Source of the DNA: Hermatobates lingyangjiaoensis
Taxonomy: Eukaryota; Arthropoda; Insecta; Hemiptera; Hermatobatidae
Assembly (NCBI GenBank): GCA_026182355.1
Contig: JAPFBL010000609.1
Coordinates: 86,306-150,305, forward strand
DNA length: 64,000 bases
Reading direction: 5' to 3'
Shown here one piece after another: positions 54,189 through 63,027 of the stretch; the stretch's first letter is position 1, and every line of letters begins with the position of its first letter. The translations under genes and the position numbers were made by a program. The notes beneath the pieces were generated by a model. That model saw only the letters and a list, made by a program, of their open reading frames with translations. It was not told where the DNA came from and ran no database searches.

Positions 54189-54300
54189 GAGAGTTGAGAT
54201 AGGGACACCAAGCGCACTTGTGAAGCGACGGTTGGAGACTAACCGGTTGGTCTCCAAACGTCGCTTCACAAGTGCGCTTGGTGTCCCTATCTCAACTCTC

Positions 54301-54325
54301 CTGATGACGGTTCAACCGAAAATTA
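54301..54325 (+). ncRNA. Hammerhead motif, family H2
   Basis: Exact partner of 54164-54188. Helix I pairs TCTC (54297-54300) with GAGA (54326-54329). Confidence 0.82.
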
Positions 54326-54984
54326 GAGACAGTAAGTGTGTTTGTTCCTTAGTTCTGTGTTTGTGATTCCTCGTGAAACGTTTATTGTCCTTTTGGATCG
54401 TTTTCCTGTTTACAATATACATATATATCGAAATATGATGTGTGTGTGTGTGCGTGTGTGTGTAAATTAAGATCATATGCACACATACACACTTACATAA
54501 GATTTTAATTAAATCAATCTTTATTAATTTATGATTAATAATAATATGATTAATAATATCGCATTTACGATAAAGTATCTCTTAATACTTCAAAAGAACC
54601 AAACACTTTAAAGAAGAAACGCTTGGTTCCTTTCGAAGAGTTTCTTCTTTTATTTCTACATTTCTCAGAATACAATTTATAACTTCAAACAGATGCCACT
54701 TAAGAGGTTAGATTAACGTTTTGGCTATATTTAAAAGAATTTGCAAATGATTTGATGATATAAAACTTGTATTATCGAAAAGTAATTCTACTATCATAAA
54801 GTAGATTTAATGATGAAACATTTAATTAATAATAATTGCTTAACAAATGAATATATTTATATTTACTTTACTGGTTCTGATTAGTCATGCATTCTACCTG
54901 CATTCATAGGACAGCCAACCTTGGTTTGCAATTCACTAAGAATACTGGAATTCACCAAACCAGAATTTTTACGATTTTTATCAG

Positions 54985-55436
54985 TTTACATTCAGGAGTG
55001 GCAACCTTTTTGAGAGTACGTGCCAAAATCAGCCAAGTCTCCGACACAAACTTTTTCCACGTTCAAACAATTTTCTTTTTTAGATCATATTTTGGTATCT
55101 CTTACGAACTTTGTAAACGAAAAAATAATAAATTACCTCAGTGCAGTAAAACATAGTATAAAAAAAGAAATAAATGATTTTTTTTAAAAAAAGAAGGTAA
55201 CTATGGCAACAAGATCGACTTCTTTTTCTTGAGTCCTCTTTAGCTTCGTAGAGCTTAAACCTCTTCACTACCAGGATGTACATATACTGGCATGGTATGA
55301 AATCTTATACCCTTAGGAAAGTAGTTTTTTTTTTTGTCTGTGCTAAGGGTAACCTGTGATCTTGCGTGCCAGAGACAATTCACGGCGTGCCAAGTTGGCA
55401 CGCGTGCCAGAGGTTGCCCACTCCCCGGTCTACATT
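54985..55436. mobile_element. Non-autonomous hAT element, 436 bp
   Basis: Left end CAGGAGTGGCAACCTTTTT (54993) and right end AGAGGTTGCCCACTCCCCGG (to 55428) are inverted repeats of hAT type. Flanks TTTACATT and TCTACATT match 7 of 8. The interior has GTGCCAA words and no transposase. Its left end is also present, inverted, at 53468-53530 through the palindrome. Confidence 0.78.
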
Positions 55437-56150
55437 GTTAATAGAGCAGAAAAGATATCAACTTGTTATTCATTGTTTACTAATCAACCCATATGCTCGT
55501 GGCTTTACCAGTAAAATAACATATTTCTTCTAACAGAATTCGAATTCAGAGTGGCTTTCTAGTCTATTTCTTATAATCGATGAAGATTTAGCAGACGTTA
55601 CGATTCCTTTGTATTCCGTTAAATTGGTAGTTTTATGAAACTGGAGCTGTTTCACCTGGCTTTGCTCGATTAGTTCACCTCTATAATTTACTTATAATAA
55701 TACTTTGATGATGGATTTTACTTGGATGTAATTACTTTAACCAGTTGGTAAATTTACTTAAAAATAGATAACTATTCATAAACTAGGATTTTCAGTTTTC
55801 AACGTACAATAGAACGCTGTATAATTCTTTTTTTTTTGCTGTACAGATCCACTTTGAAGAGTTCTTGCACCTCTTCTACTAAATATATTTATCTGTTAAT
55901 TTTTAATCCCTCATTTGTTTATAACTAGAGTTCAATTCAAAACAATTTTTTCTTTTATAAAATCCGATCACATTTTTTTTATAAACTTTTTTTTTTTGAT
56001 AACTGTTATTTGTCATCAGAAGAAGACTAGAAGAAAGGACACGACATTTAAAAATATTGAACTTGGTAAGCGTGCATTTTATCTTTCTGCTATGTCGTGT
56101 TTTGTGTAATTTAAAGCTGTATAATCCGTATGAACCGCTTATTCAATTTA
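55437..56150. other. AT-rich stretch, no gene recognised
   Basis: GTCATCAGAAGAAGACTAGA (56014) then AAATATTGAACTTGG is a heavily worn hammerhead-like scrap. Confidence 0.45.

Positions 56151-56190
<40 letters not shown>
56150..56190. repeat. (TA)n microsatellite
   Basis: About 40 bases of pure TA, bordering an H4 half-element. Confidence 0.95.
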
Positions 56191-56191
<1 letters not shown>

Positions 56192-56325
56192 AGATTTCAC
56201 ATAAACACGTGAAATAAAAGTCAATTATGAAACCACAGTATGCAATGAGAAAAAAAGACTAAGATCTTTCAATCGTAACAAGCGGTCCTTGTTAGATACT
56301 TCCCAACAGTTGGGTTTTTGACTCT
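56192..56325 (-). repeat. H4 half-element
   Basis: GATTTCACATAAACACGTGA to AGCGGTCCTTGTTAG and CCAACAGTTGGGTTTTTGAC. Confidence 0.82.
56261..56294 (-). ncRNA. Hammerhead motif, family H4, box worn
   Basis: Box CTAACAA, helix II GACCG/CGATT, GAA, AGATCT, T. G5 and G8 lost. Confidence 0.5.
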
Positions 56326-56327
56326 CT

Positions 56328-56445
56328 TTGACACAGAAAGAAAGGAACACAGAAAGACACTACAGAACTCACTTCGATATTTCGACATCCATCGTCATCG
56401 GGAAGAAGTGCGAAGTACTCGCGTTGAGAAGCAAACTGCTACTCA
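56328..56445 (-). repeat. H3 half-element, C4 subtype
   Basis: GAACACAGAAAGACACTACA to AGCAAACTGCTACTC equals the left arm of 42012-42290. The mirror arm is absent. Confidence 0.82.
56376..56401 (-). ncRNA. Hammerhead motif, family H3, C4 subtype
   Basis: Box CCGATGA, spacer C, helix II with one mismatch, GAA, ATAT, C at H17. Confidence 0.65.
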
Positions 56446-56785
56446 AGAACATAAATAGAATACATATACATACTATATTATACTACATCCATACATACAT
56501 ATACGGATAATAGCTCATAATATCTATATATAGTATATGTTATATATAACTAAAAGTAATACGGTCATTTCTAACCCAAATAACTTATAATAATAAATAG
56601 CTTATTTTTATAACGTTATTAAAAAAAAATACTTTATTTAATATTTGTATATAACGGTATGAAATCAGTTTACGCTTCTAATATCATATAATTTAAATAT
56701 ATACCAATGAAAGGTGCATTGCTATAGCAAATGCTACTATCATGTTACGTTGCAGTGCAATATTCAAAGTAATCGTGAGACGTTC
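56446..56785. other. AT-rich stretch
   Basis: ATACATA-rich. Nothing recognised. Confidence 0.4.
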
Positions 56786-57185
56786 CAGTGCAAACTTCCA
56801 CTTCCAATCAAACTCTCATTGCCGACGTTTCGATTTTAATCAAAATCCTTTTCAAAGGTCTACAATACAAAGGAAATTAAGAACTTAAATACGTACATTT
56901 TTATCACATCTTCACCATATAATCTTCTTAATTCCTCATAAAAACCCATACTATAATACTCTAATTTCCCAAAATGTATATACAAAACAGTAATGAATTG
57001 CCGACTTTGGGACAGATATATGACTAAAAAGGATAAAGCGGGATGTGGTCAGTTTCTTCTATTCCCAATATATAACGAAAGTAATACAATGTTAGACTCA
57101 GAGTTAGTAGGGAGTCAGGGTGTTCATTGCTGTGACTTCCTGCAAGACACTTTGGCTCTTGATTACGACAGTTGTCGAAAAATTA
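56786..57185 (-). repeat. H5 terminal-repeat copy with extra segment
   Basis: TTCCAATCAAACTCTCATTG and TACAATACAAAGGAAATTAA match 52545-52630; GCGGGATGTGGTCAGTTTCT matches 52530. Then GACTCAGAGTTAGTAGGGAG. Related to the 52.5 kb copy but rearranged. Confidence 0.7.
56824..56859 (-). ncRNA. Hammerhead-like motif, family H5 with altered box
   Basis: CTTTGAAAAG box region, perfect helix II GATTTT/AAAATC with loop GATT, GAA, ACGT, C at H17. Confidence 0.48.
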
Positions 57186-57414
57186 TATGATGTTGTATCT
57201 GTTTCTTTATTTGTGTCACTTTCACTAAAATTGTTATATAAAATCTTATGCACCGTTTCATTGGTATATATTTAAATTTATAATGATTATTAGAGAAGCG
57301 TAAACTGATTTCATAACCGCCTTAATTACCAAATAATTTCAAAATAACGAGTCCTCTTTTTTTTTTTTAATGAAACGTTGATAATAAATAAAGCTTATCA
57401 TTAGGAATGTTGCC
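57186..57414. other. AT-rich stretch
   Basis: Nothing recognised. Confidence 0.4.
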
Positions 57415-57545
57415 GTGTCTTAGTGTGAGCCTGCAGTTAATTGTTGGTTGCCAGAAATGACTGAAGGATCCGTTCCCACCTCTCGTCTTAGACACGCTGG
57501 ATGAACATCAAGGAAAAGCCTTCCCGCAACAAATCATTATTATTA
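57415..57545. other. GC-richer segment, unidentified
   Basis: GTGAGCCTGCAGTTAATTGT, TCTCGTCTTAGACACGCTGG. Too short to classify; no A/B boxes. Confidence 0.3.
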
Positions 57546-57957
57546 CAATGTTTCGACTATATTTAATAAACAGTAAAATTACATTACTTTTAAATAACTA
57601 ATCTAGTTGATGATTTGAAATGATGAGTCAAAACTGCCACTTGGTGTGTTTGAGAAAACCACAGGTGAAGCTAGCATCCAAGGTTCATCGTAATATTGCT
57701 ATTTTATTGACTTGCATCGAATGGTGTTCAATTATATAGTATTACTCAGTAATACATATTTTGTGTTAATTTTTCATATGGACATAATTTATTATATATA
57801 TATTGACCACCTCAACCGTTGTTCTAACAACAAAAAAGCTGTTTTTAGGCAAATCGAAGTTCTCGAGAAGAAACTCGAGTAATACTTCCTACATTTTCAA
57901 ATATTCCTACTTCTGTAACTTATAGACAGGAACTACTCTGTCATGTTCAACAAAGCA
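57546..57957. other. AT-rich stretch
   Basis: Nothing recognised. Confidence 0.4.
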
Positions 57958-58155
57958 TGCATATATATATATATATATACCAATTAAAAAAGATAGCACA
58001 CTGATAGACACAGGAATAACTCACTTCTAAATTTCGACCATCTTCGCCTCCTGATGACGACGATGGTCGAAATATAGAAGTGAGTTATTCCTGTGTCCAT
58101 CTGTGTGCTATCTTTTTTAATGGGTTTTTATTTAAAAATCCGTTGGACTGTTTCG
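57958..58155. repeat. H3 palindromic element, left core cut
   Basis: AAAAAAGATAGCACACTGAT mirrors ATCTGTGTGCTATCTTTTTT. The left hammerhead keeps GGTCGAAAT but lost its box (58030-58046). (TA)n at 57961-57979 and 58162-58174. Confidence 0.88.
58051..58076 (+). ncRNA. Hammerhead motif, family H3
   Basis: Box CTGATGA, spacer C, helix II GAC/GTC with loop GATG, GAA, ATAT, A at H17. Core intact. Confidence 0.8.
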
Positions 58156-58177
58156 TTTAATTATATATATATATAAA

Positions 58178-58370
58178 CATTCAAACCACTATATGAAATG
58201 GGGAAAAAAATACTAAGATATTTCAACCGTCAGAAGAGTGAGGTTTCCACTCTGACGAAGACCGCTTGTTACAATTGAAAGATCTTAGTCCCCTCCTCTC
58301 CTTCACCATTTCATATAGTGGTTTTGATCATTAATTGTTATTTCACGTGTTTATATGAAATCTATATATG
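58178..58370. repeat. H4 palindromic element
   Basis: ACCACTATATGAAATGGGGA mirrors CCATTTCATATAGTGGTTTT. The left core is deleted after TTTCAACCGTC. Confidence 0.82.
58252..58286 (+). ncRNA. Hammerhead motif, family H4
   Basis: Box CTGACGA, spacer A, helix II GACCG/CAATT (weakened), GAA, AGATCT, T. Confidence 0.68.
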
Positions 58371-58477
58371 TATAGAAATATATATAACAGATTCAATAAT
58401 ATATCAACCGTTTGATAGAATAGATGTGTTATCTAGTCGTGATTCCGTCAATTTTCTGGCGTTGATATATATTCGTC

Positions 58478-58479
<2 letters not shown>

Positions 58480-58503
<24 letters not shown>
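58480..58503. repeat. (TA)n microsatellite
   Basis: Left border of the H3 half-element. Confidence 0.95.
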
Positions 58504-58504
<1 letters not shown>

Positions 58505-58508
<4 letters not shown>

Positions 58509-58624
58509 AAGGCTGAGTCGTTATCAGCATTTGGAGCGATTCACTTCTTTTCCTGAAGACGAGGACATCGAAATATAGTAGTGAGTTCAGTGGTTTCCTT
58601 TCTATGTGTTCTTTTTTTAAATTC

Positions 58625-58628
<4 letters not shown>
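58505..58628 (+). repeat. H3 half-element
   Basis: GATTCACTTCTTTTCCTGAA through TTTTAAATTCTAGTTTATAT is the complement of 9940-10025. Confidence 0.75.
58553..58577 (+). ncRNA. Hammerhead motif, family H3
   Basis: Box CTGAAGA, spacer C, short helix II GA/TC with loop GGACA, GAA, ATAT, A at H17. Confidence 0.7.

Positions 58629-58673
<45 letters not shown>
58628..58673. repeat. (TA)n microsatellite
   Basis: About 45 bases of TA, between an H3 and an H5 remnant. Confidence 0.95.
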
Positions 58674-58674
<1 letters not shown>

Positions 58675-58790
58675 TAAAAGTATCGACAGTGAAGTAGAAA
58701 CAAAGTAAAAGTGTTTCAGTTTTTCAGGTTCAAATTAAACTCTCTTATCCATGTTTCGGTTATTATTTAAACATATAATAATCATTTCTG
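58675..58790 (-). repeat. H5 terminal-repeat remnant
   Basis: AAAAGTATCGACAGTGAAGT, TTCAGGTTCAAATTAAACTC, then CCATGTTTCGGTTATT in place of the ACGT hammerhead end. Confidence 0.7.
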
Positions 58791-59425
58791 AGAAACAGAC
58801 TCTAGATTTACATGTTTCATTTAATGTAATTCCAATTGTTTTATTTTGATCTTTTCTGTGTGGTTTTTGAATTTCCATTCTCTAATATACAGTGGTGTAT
58901 ACCATACATATACCAATAAAAAACTGTATACATATTTGGTATATTTCAAAGAAGGCTATATTTTACATTATAACAATTTTGTAGATATTAAATTAATACT
59001 TCGAACTAAATAAATATAAATGAAAATAAAATAACCTAAATCAGAACTGGCCAGTATCAACTTATTCACTTATTTCACTGACTAACAAGCTCTTATAAAT
59101 AGAAACTCCCACAGCCTTACTTCTTATTAAATCAATAAAATAAATTGTAAGAACGATGATCTCTCAAGATAATGACTACTTTGAAAACATGTACATTAGA
59201 AAGTCACTAAGCAGTAAATTTGAACATTATATATATTGAAAATTGTTTCACCTTTAAATAGATGGTTTTGAACTGGTTAATGGTATTACTATGTTAACTA
59301 AATAGCGCATGATTACAGACTACGGACAAATGAAGATTATTCCATACCACCTTTTCAAATTGAAAAGAAACTGAGAGTCACTAGCACTGTTCAGAGCTTC
59401 AAACTAAAATATCTACGCTAATATA
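58791..59425. other. AT-rich stretch, no gene recognised
   Basis: Nothing recognised. Confidence 0.45.
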
Positions 59426-59429
59426 CACA

Positions 59430-59522
59430 GAAATATTTCACATAAACACGTGAAATAATAATGAATGACAAACCACAAGATCTTAGTCTTGTTTCCCATT
59501 TCATATTGTGGTTTGATCATTT
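59430..59522. repeat. H4 mini-hairpin, ribozyme core deleted
   Basis: TTTCACATAAACACGTGAAA and GACAAACCACAAGATCTTAG, then TTCATATTGTGGTTTGATCA. Third example of the collapsed H4 form, running directly into (TA)n. Confidence 0.82.
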
Positions 59523-59532
59523 ATATATATAT

Positions 59533-60339
59533 ATATATATCAGTGGCGATTTCTCAGGGAATGCAACACATGCATTGCATGCATAGAATTCATCTTTAAA
59601 GAAACCAAAATGTTCGAGACTCGAAATATTTAAAGGAACCCCTTTTTTTTTATTCCACTACACGCTAAGGAACCATTTTCTATGATTGCGCTAAGCTTCC
59701 CAATGCAGGGGTTTACTCTTATCATTTCTGGTTAATGAAAATGGTCTTAATTGCCAAGAGAAACAAGAACTAAGTTTGCATACACTGCAGCTCAGGCTTG
59801 CTGAGCTCCTCAAATACATACTGGAAAGTGATTTGCACACAGGTCTTCCGGAAATTTATAAACTCATGAATTTGGTTTTGACTATTCCCATAACAACAGC
59901 AAGTGTTGAGAGATCGTTTTCTGCCCTCAAAAGAATTAAAAGTTATTTACGAAGCTCCCAAAGTGAAGAGCGATTGTCTAATTTATCCCTAATTTCAATT
60001 GAAAGACATTTACTTAAAGATCTCATGGCAGATAGAGAGAAGTTTTATGGTTTTGTTATCGAAGAATTTTGCAAGAAGTTTTTATTCAAATGATGTATTG
60101 TGTATCTCTTTCTTTAATAAAAACATTTTTTGCCTATTTTTATTGTATTGGTTAATAAAAGTTAATGTTAAAAGTATTTCCAAATAAAACTGATTCAAAT
60201 CCCCATAAAATGTTTTTAATACATCATTATCCTTTTGTGCAACATGAAAAGACTGAACATGAGAATTAGAAGGGTATTTCTCTGTATTTCTTTTATTCTT
60301 TGAAAATTGCATGCCTAAAGAAAAAGGTCAGGAGTCGCC

Positions 60340-60350
<11 letters not shown>
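59533..60350. mobile_element. hAT element, internally deleted (~0.8 kb)
   Basis: Left end CAGTGGCGATTTCTCAGGG (59541) and right end AGGAGTCGCCATG (to 60342) are short, imperfect inverted repeats, with GCATGC words just inside both. The flanks are TATATATA on both sides, consistent with an 8-bp duplication inside a TA tract, although a TA tract cannot prove this. Only the 3' part of the transposase remains. Confidence 0.68.
59700..60093 (+). pseudogene. hAT transposase C-terminal dimerisation domain
   Basis: Frame includes LPEIYKLMNLVLTIPITTAS, then VERSFSALKRIKSYLRSS and RLSNLSLISIERHLLKDL. The L-x-IPITTASVERSFSALKRIK-x-YLR run is the hallmark hAT dimerisation segment, close to ZMYM1-like hAT proteins. 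The frame is open upstream to about 59700 and stops at 60093. The BED finger and the catalytic core are absent, so this is the tail of a deleted gene. Confidence 0.85.

Positions 60351-60381
<31 letters not shown>
60341..60381. repeat. (TA)n microsatellite
   Basis: Directly joins the right end of the hAT element to an H4 half-element. Confidence 0.95.
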
Positions 60382-60385
<4 letters not shown>

Positions 60386-60394
60386 ACATAAAAT

Positions 60395-60482
60395 ACAGGG
60401 TTTTGACTCTGACGAAGACCGCTTGTTACGGTTGAAAGATCTTAGTCTTGTTTTCTCATTTCTTATTGTGGTTTGATCATTA
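60395..60482 (+). repeat. H4 half-element
   Basis: GTTTTGACTCTGACGAAGAC to TTGTGGTTTGATCATTATA, then (TA)n. Confidence 0.85.
60409..60443 (+). ncRNA. Hammerhead motif, family H4
   Basis: Box CTGACGA, spacer A, helix II GACCG/CGGTT with loop CTTGTTA, GAA, AGATCT, T. Confidence 0.78.
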
Positions 60483-60504
60483 TATATATATATATATATA
60501 TACA

Positions 60505-61189
60505 TATTTTGTTAAAAATATGCCAATTTTCATTTTTGCGAGTGAATGTTTCTAGCTTTCTGAATATGGTTTTCCACCTTTCTGTTAATATAAAGCAATT
60601 CACTAGAAGATTTATTCTTTATATCCATTTTTATCGTTTAAAACAAGGTTTTTACAAATTGACAATAAATAAAAATCGTAGGATTTCAACATTGTAGGAA
60701 GCCTACAATCTGTATTAATTGTGAATTTGTAAAAACGTTGTTTTTAATTCATTCCCTGGCTTAGCATGATAAAACCAATGAGTAATTGCGTATATTGGAA
60801 AACATAAATATTGAAGAAAGCAAAAAACAACTATCAAGTCTTTTAAGATAATTTGTTCTATGAATAGAGTTTGTGGCAACTTTTTTATCTCTAAACTTTG
60901 TTTTTGAGTGGTTTTAAGTCATTTGAGTTACACTTGTTTCTTATTCTAACATTTGTGGATATATTTTGCATATATATGTATTTATGTCTGATATATGACA
61001 TCACAAGCTTTGTGGAAGTGAGGACTATTAGGATAATTATTTGTTTCCTATGAATAAGCTTTTTTGTTCTTGCTTTTAATGTATAAATGTAGTTAAATAA
61101 TAAAAGTAAATAAGTTTTTTTGTGTTGTATGGATGATTTGCTTAGGGTGGAATTCATTTGAAGTGGCTATGTCGATTCGACTTGGTTTA
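60505..61189. other. AT-rich stretch, no gene recognised
   Basis: Nothing recognised. Confidence 0.45.
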
Positions 61190-61510
61190 AAGCCAGGGGT
61201 GTAGGTATGGGTTTTGAGAGAAGAGAAAGGATTAGTGTTAGAGAAGTGGTATTTGGCAGACGTAGTTTGGACAGGTACTGGAAGGTGTTGGGCCAAGTGG
61301 CAAGTTCATGTTATTAGAGGTCAATTGGTGCTTGGGGGCGGCATTGTAGGGGGGGGGGGGGGGGCTCCTTCAAGAGGCCACAACCGCCTCTTAGCCCCAT
61401 CTGCCCCACAATTTAAACTATCATCCTCTTTGCCAGTCCTTTGCAGGCTTCCATCATTATATCTTTTGATTTATAACCGCTTCTGCGACTCTTTTAAACA
61501 AACTTCTCGC
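61190..61510. other. GC-richer island with G-run
   Basis: AGGTACTGGAAGGTGTTGGG, GGTCAATTGGTGCTTGGGGG and about 17 G ending near 61364, then CGCCTCTTAGCCCCATCTGC. The 99-aa frame has no recognised domain. Candidate conserved non-coding block. Confidence 0.3.
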
Positions 61511-61845
61511 TGAATTACGATTTATTTTATTCATTTTTTTTTTTATTTATCTTAAATAGCAGCATGCTCCATAAAACCATAAATTATATCTATGAAAGAA
61601 AGAAAAAGAAAATACTAAATGACAACAGCCACTGTTTGAAAAAGATCTAACATTATTTTAACCCTTCAAAACTGATTAGGAATTGAGTTAAATCACAGTA
61701 ATAGCCTACATTTAGGGGGGGAAAAAAAACTTTTTCAATCATTTAATGTCTAATATGAAATCTGCCTAAAGGAGAGAAAAATCTTCCAACTTCAAGTTTA
61801 GTTCTCTTTCTTTTTGCTGTGAGTAAAAATGTAATATTAAATCAT
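61511..61845. other. AT-rich stretch
   Basis: Nothing recognised. Confidence 0.4.
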
Positions 61846-61945
61846 TAGTTGTGCAATCCGTAATTGTGTGGTATTTACTCATTCTGAGGTAAAATGGATA
61901 AACCAACAAAAGTCTCCACACAAATGAAGTTTATTCAACAACAAC

Positions 61946-61978
61946 AACGCGTTTCGAACACTTTGTGTTCATCATCAG
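61946..61978 (-). ncRNA. Hammerhead motif, family H1
   Basis: Box CTGATGA, spacer T, perfect helix II GAACAC/GTGTTC with loop AAA, GAA, ACGCGT, T at H17. One of the best copies in the window. Confidence 0.85.
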
Positions 61979-62018
61979 GAAGACACCAAGGATTTGGTGC
62001 TGAAGAAACTTCGTCATC

Positions 62019-62047
62019 AGGAACACAAAGTGTTCGAAACGTGTTGT
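62019..62047 (+). ncRNA. Hammerhead motif, family H1, box replaced
   Basis: Helix II GAACAC/GTGTTC, GAA and ACGTGT remain, but CATCAG of the opposite strand replaces CTGATGA, as if the copy had been joined across the palindrome centre. Confidence 0.6.
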
Positions 62048-62110
62048 TATTGTTGAATAAACTTCATTTCTGTGCAGACTTTTGTTTGTTTATCCATTTT
62101 ACCTCAGAAT

Positions 62111-62386
62111 TTAATATTAATAAGAAATAATGTCATTAGAATACAACATTTTATTAGAATACAACTTCCAAAATTCTATAATTTTTTTTTCAATATAGGG
62201 TAATACTACGAGTATTAGGGAAGAATATTTGTAGTATTACTTCGTACATAGGGAAGAAACCCAAACTGCATTGATTCAATGTTTTTAGATACAAATGATC
62301 TTTTCAAAACAAAATTGAACATTTTTAAGCACTTTCATCACTCACTCATTCACTATACTGGTCCCTCCGTCAATTCACTTCTTCTC
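62111..62386. other. AT-rich stretch
   Basis: Nothing recognised. Confidence 0.4.
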
Positions 62387-62417
62387 CTGAGGACGACCGC
62401 CATTACGTCGAAATATT
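62387..62417 (+). ncRNA. Hammerhead motif, family H3
   Basis: Box CTGAGGA, spacer C, helix II GAC/GTC with a nine-base loop, GAA, ATAT, T at H17. Confidence 0.74.
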
Positions 62418-62549
62418 GAAATGTGAGTCTTTGTTATGTTTCTGTCTAGTGTCACAGTTTATTTTAAGTATATATATATATTGGGTTTTTGTATATATAT
62501 ATTATACATTCATACAAATGTATATACATTACAAATTGTATATATATAT

Positions 62550-62665
62550 AGTTGGGTTTTTGACTCTGACGAAGACCACTTGTTACAGTTGAAAGACTTG
62601 TTTTCCCATTTTCTTATTGTGGTTTGATCATTGATTGTTATTTCACGTGTTCATGTGAAATCTTT
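62550..62665 (+). repeat. H4 half-element
   Basis: TTGGGTTTTTGACTCTGACG, then TTGTGGTTTGATCATTGATT and TTTCACGTGTTCATGTGAAA; (TA)n on both sides. The hammerhead (62566-62600) keeps the box and GAA but lost ATCTT from its closing word. Confidence 0.82.
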
Positions 62666-62735
62666 ATATATATATATCAGTTCAAAATTGAAGATAGGTA
62701 GCACAGAAAGTAAAAGAAACACACTTACAGACTCA

Positions 62736-62759
62736 CATTTTCGGGTATTCCGTCTTCAG
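62736..62759 (-). ncRNA. Hammerhead motif, family H2
   Basis: Box CTGAAGA, spacer C, helix II GG/CC with interior mismatch, GAA, AATG (one change from AATT), T. Confidence 0.68.
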
Positions 62760-62862
62760 GAGAAAAGAGAAAGGGAGACCAAGCACGATGTAGACGCAAC
62801 GGCTAGCAACCGTTACTAGCCGTTGCGTCTACAACGTGCTTCGTCTCCCTTTCTCTTTTCTC

Positions 62863-62887
62863 CTGAAGACGGATTACCCAAAAATTT
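62863..62887 (+). ncRNA. Hammerhead motif, family H2, G12 lost
   Basis: Box CTGAAGA, spacer C, helix II GG/CC, AAA for GAA after C, AATT, T. Confidence 0.62.
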
Positions 62888-62986
62888 GAGTCTGTAACTG
62901 TGTTTCTTTTACTTTCTGTGATGCCTATCTTTAATTTTGAACTGTTATTGTATCCAGTTTGGATCATCTTTCCGTTTATCAAGTGA

Positions 62987-62988
<2 letters not shown>

Positions 62989-63024
<36 letters not shown>
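62989..63024. repeat. (TA)n microsatellite
   Basis: Right-hand border of the last hammerhead cluster. Confidence 0.95.

Positions 63025-63027
<3 letters not shown>

Larger units (their letters stand above)
53468..55051. repeat. 1.58 kb palindrome centred on an H2 hammerhead pair
   Basis: The arms meet at AACCGGTT (54241-54248). The outermost mirrored words are GTTTGTGTCGGAGACTTGG and CCAAGTCTCCGACACAAAC. From the centre out: H2 core pair, H2 arms, (AC)n/(GT)n, TTATTAATCATAAATTAATA, then about 600 bp of unrelated sequence and the left end of a hAT element. The arms differ by scattered substitutions and about 30 bases of indels, so the duplication is not brand new. Palindrome beyond the element implies inverted duplication of flanking DNA. 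Confidence 0.92.
61846..62110. repeat. H1 palindromic element
   Basis: CTGAGGTAAAATGGATAAAC mirrors TTTATCCATTTTACCTCAG; AATGAAGTTTATTCAACAAC mirrors GTTGAATAAACTTCATTTC. The arms are about 100 bp. TGTGTGGTATTTACTCATTC just upstream is the H1 terminal-repeat flank. Confidence 0.92.
62685..62950. repeat. H2 palindromic element
   Basis: TTCAAAATTGAAGATAGGTA mirrors GCCTATCTTTAATTTTGAAC. AACGGCTAGCAACCGTTACT and AGCCGTTGCGTCTAC form the centre. Two H2 motifs face outward. Confidence 0.92.

Noticed and set aside
415..62888. CRISPR array or bacterial inverted-repeat system
   Set aside because: The repeats are not regularly spaced and no cas-like gene is present; introns-free bacterial coding density is absent, and hammerhead pairs in PLE-type palindromes explain the symmetry.
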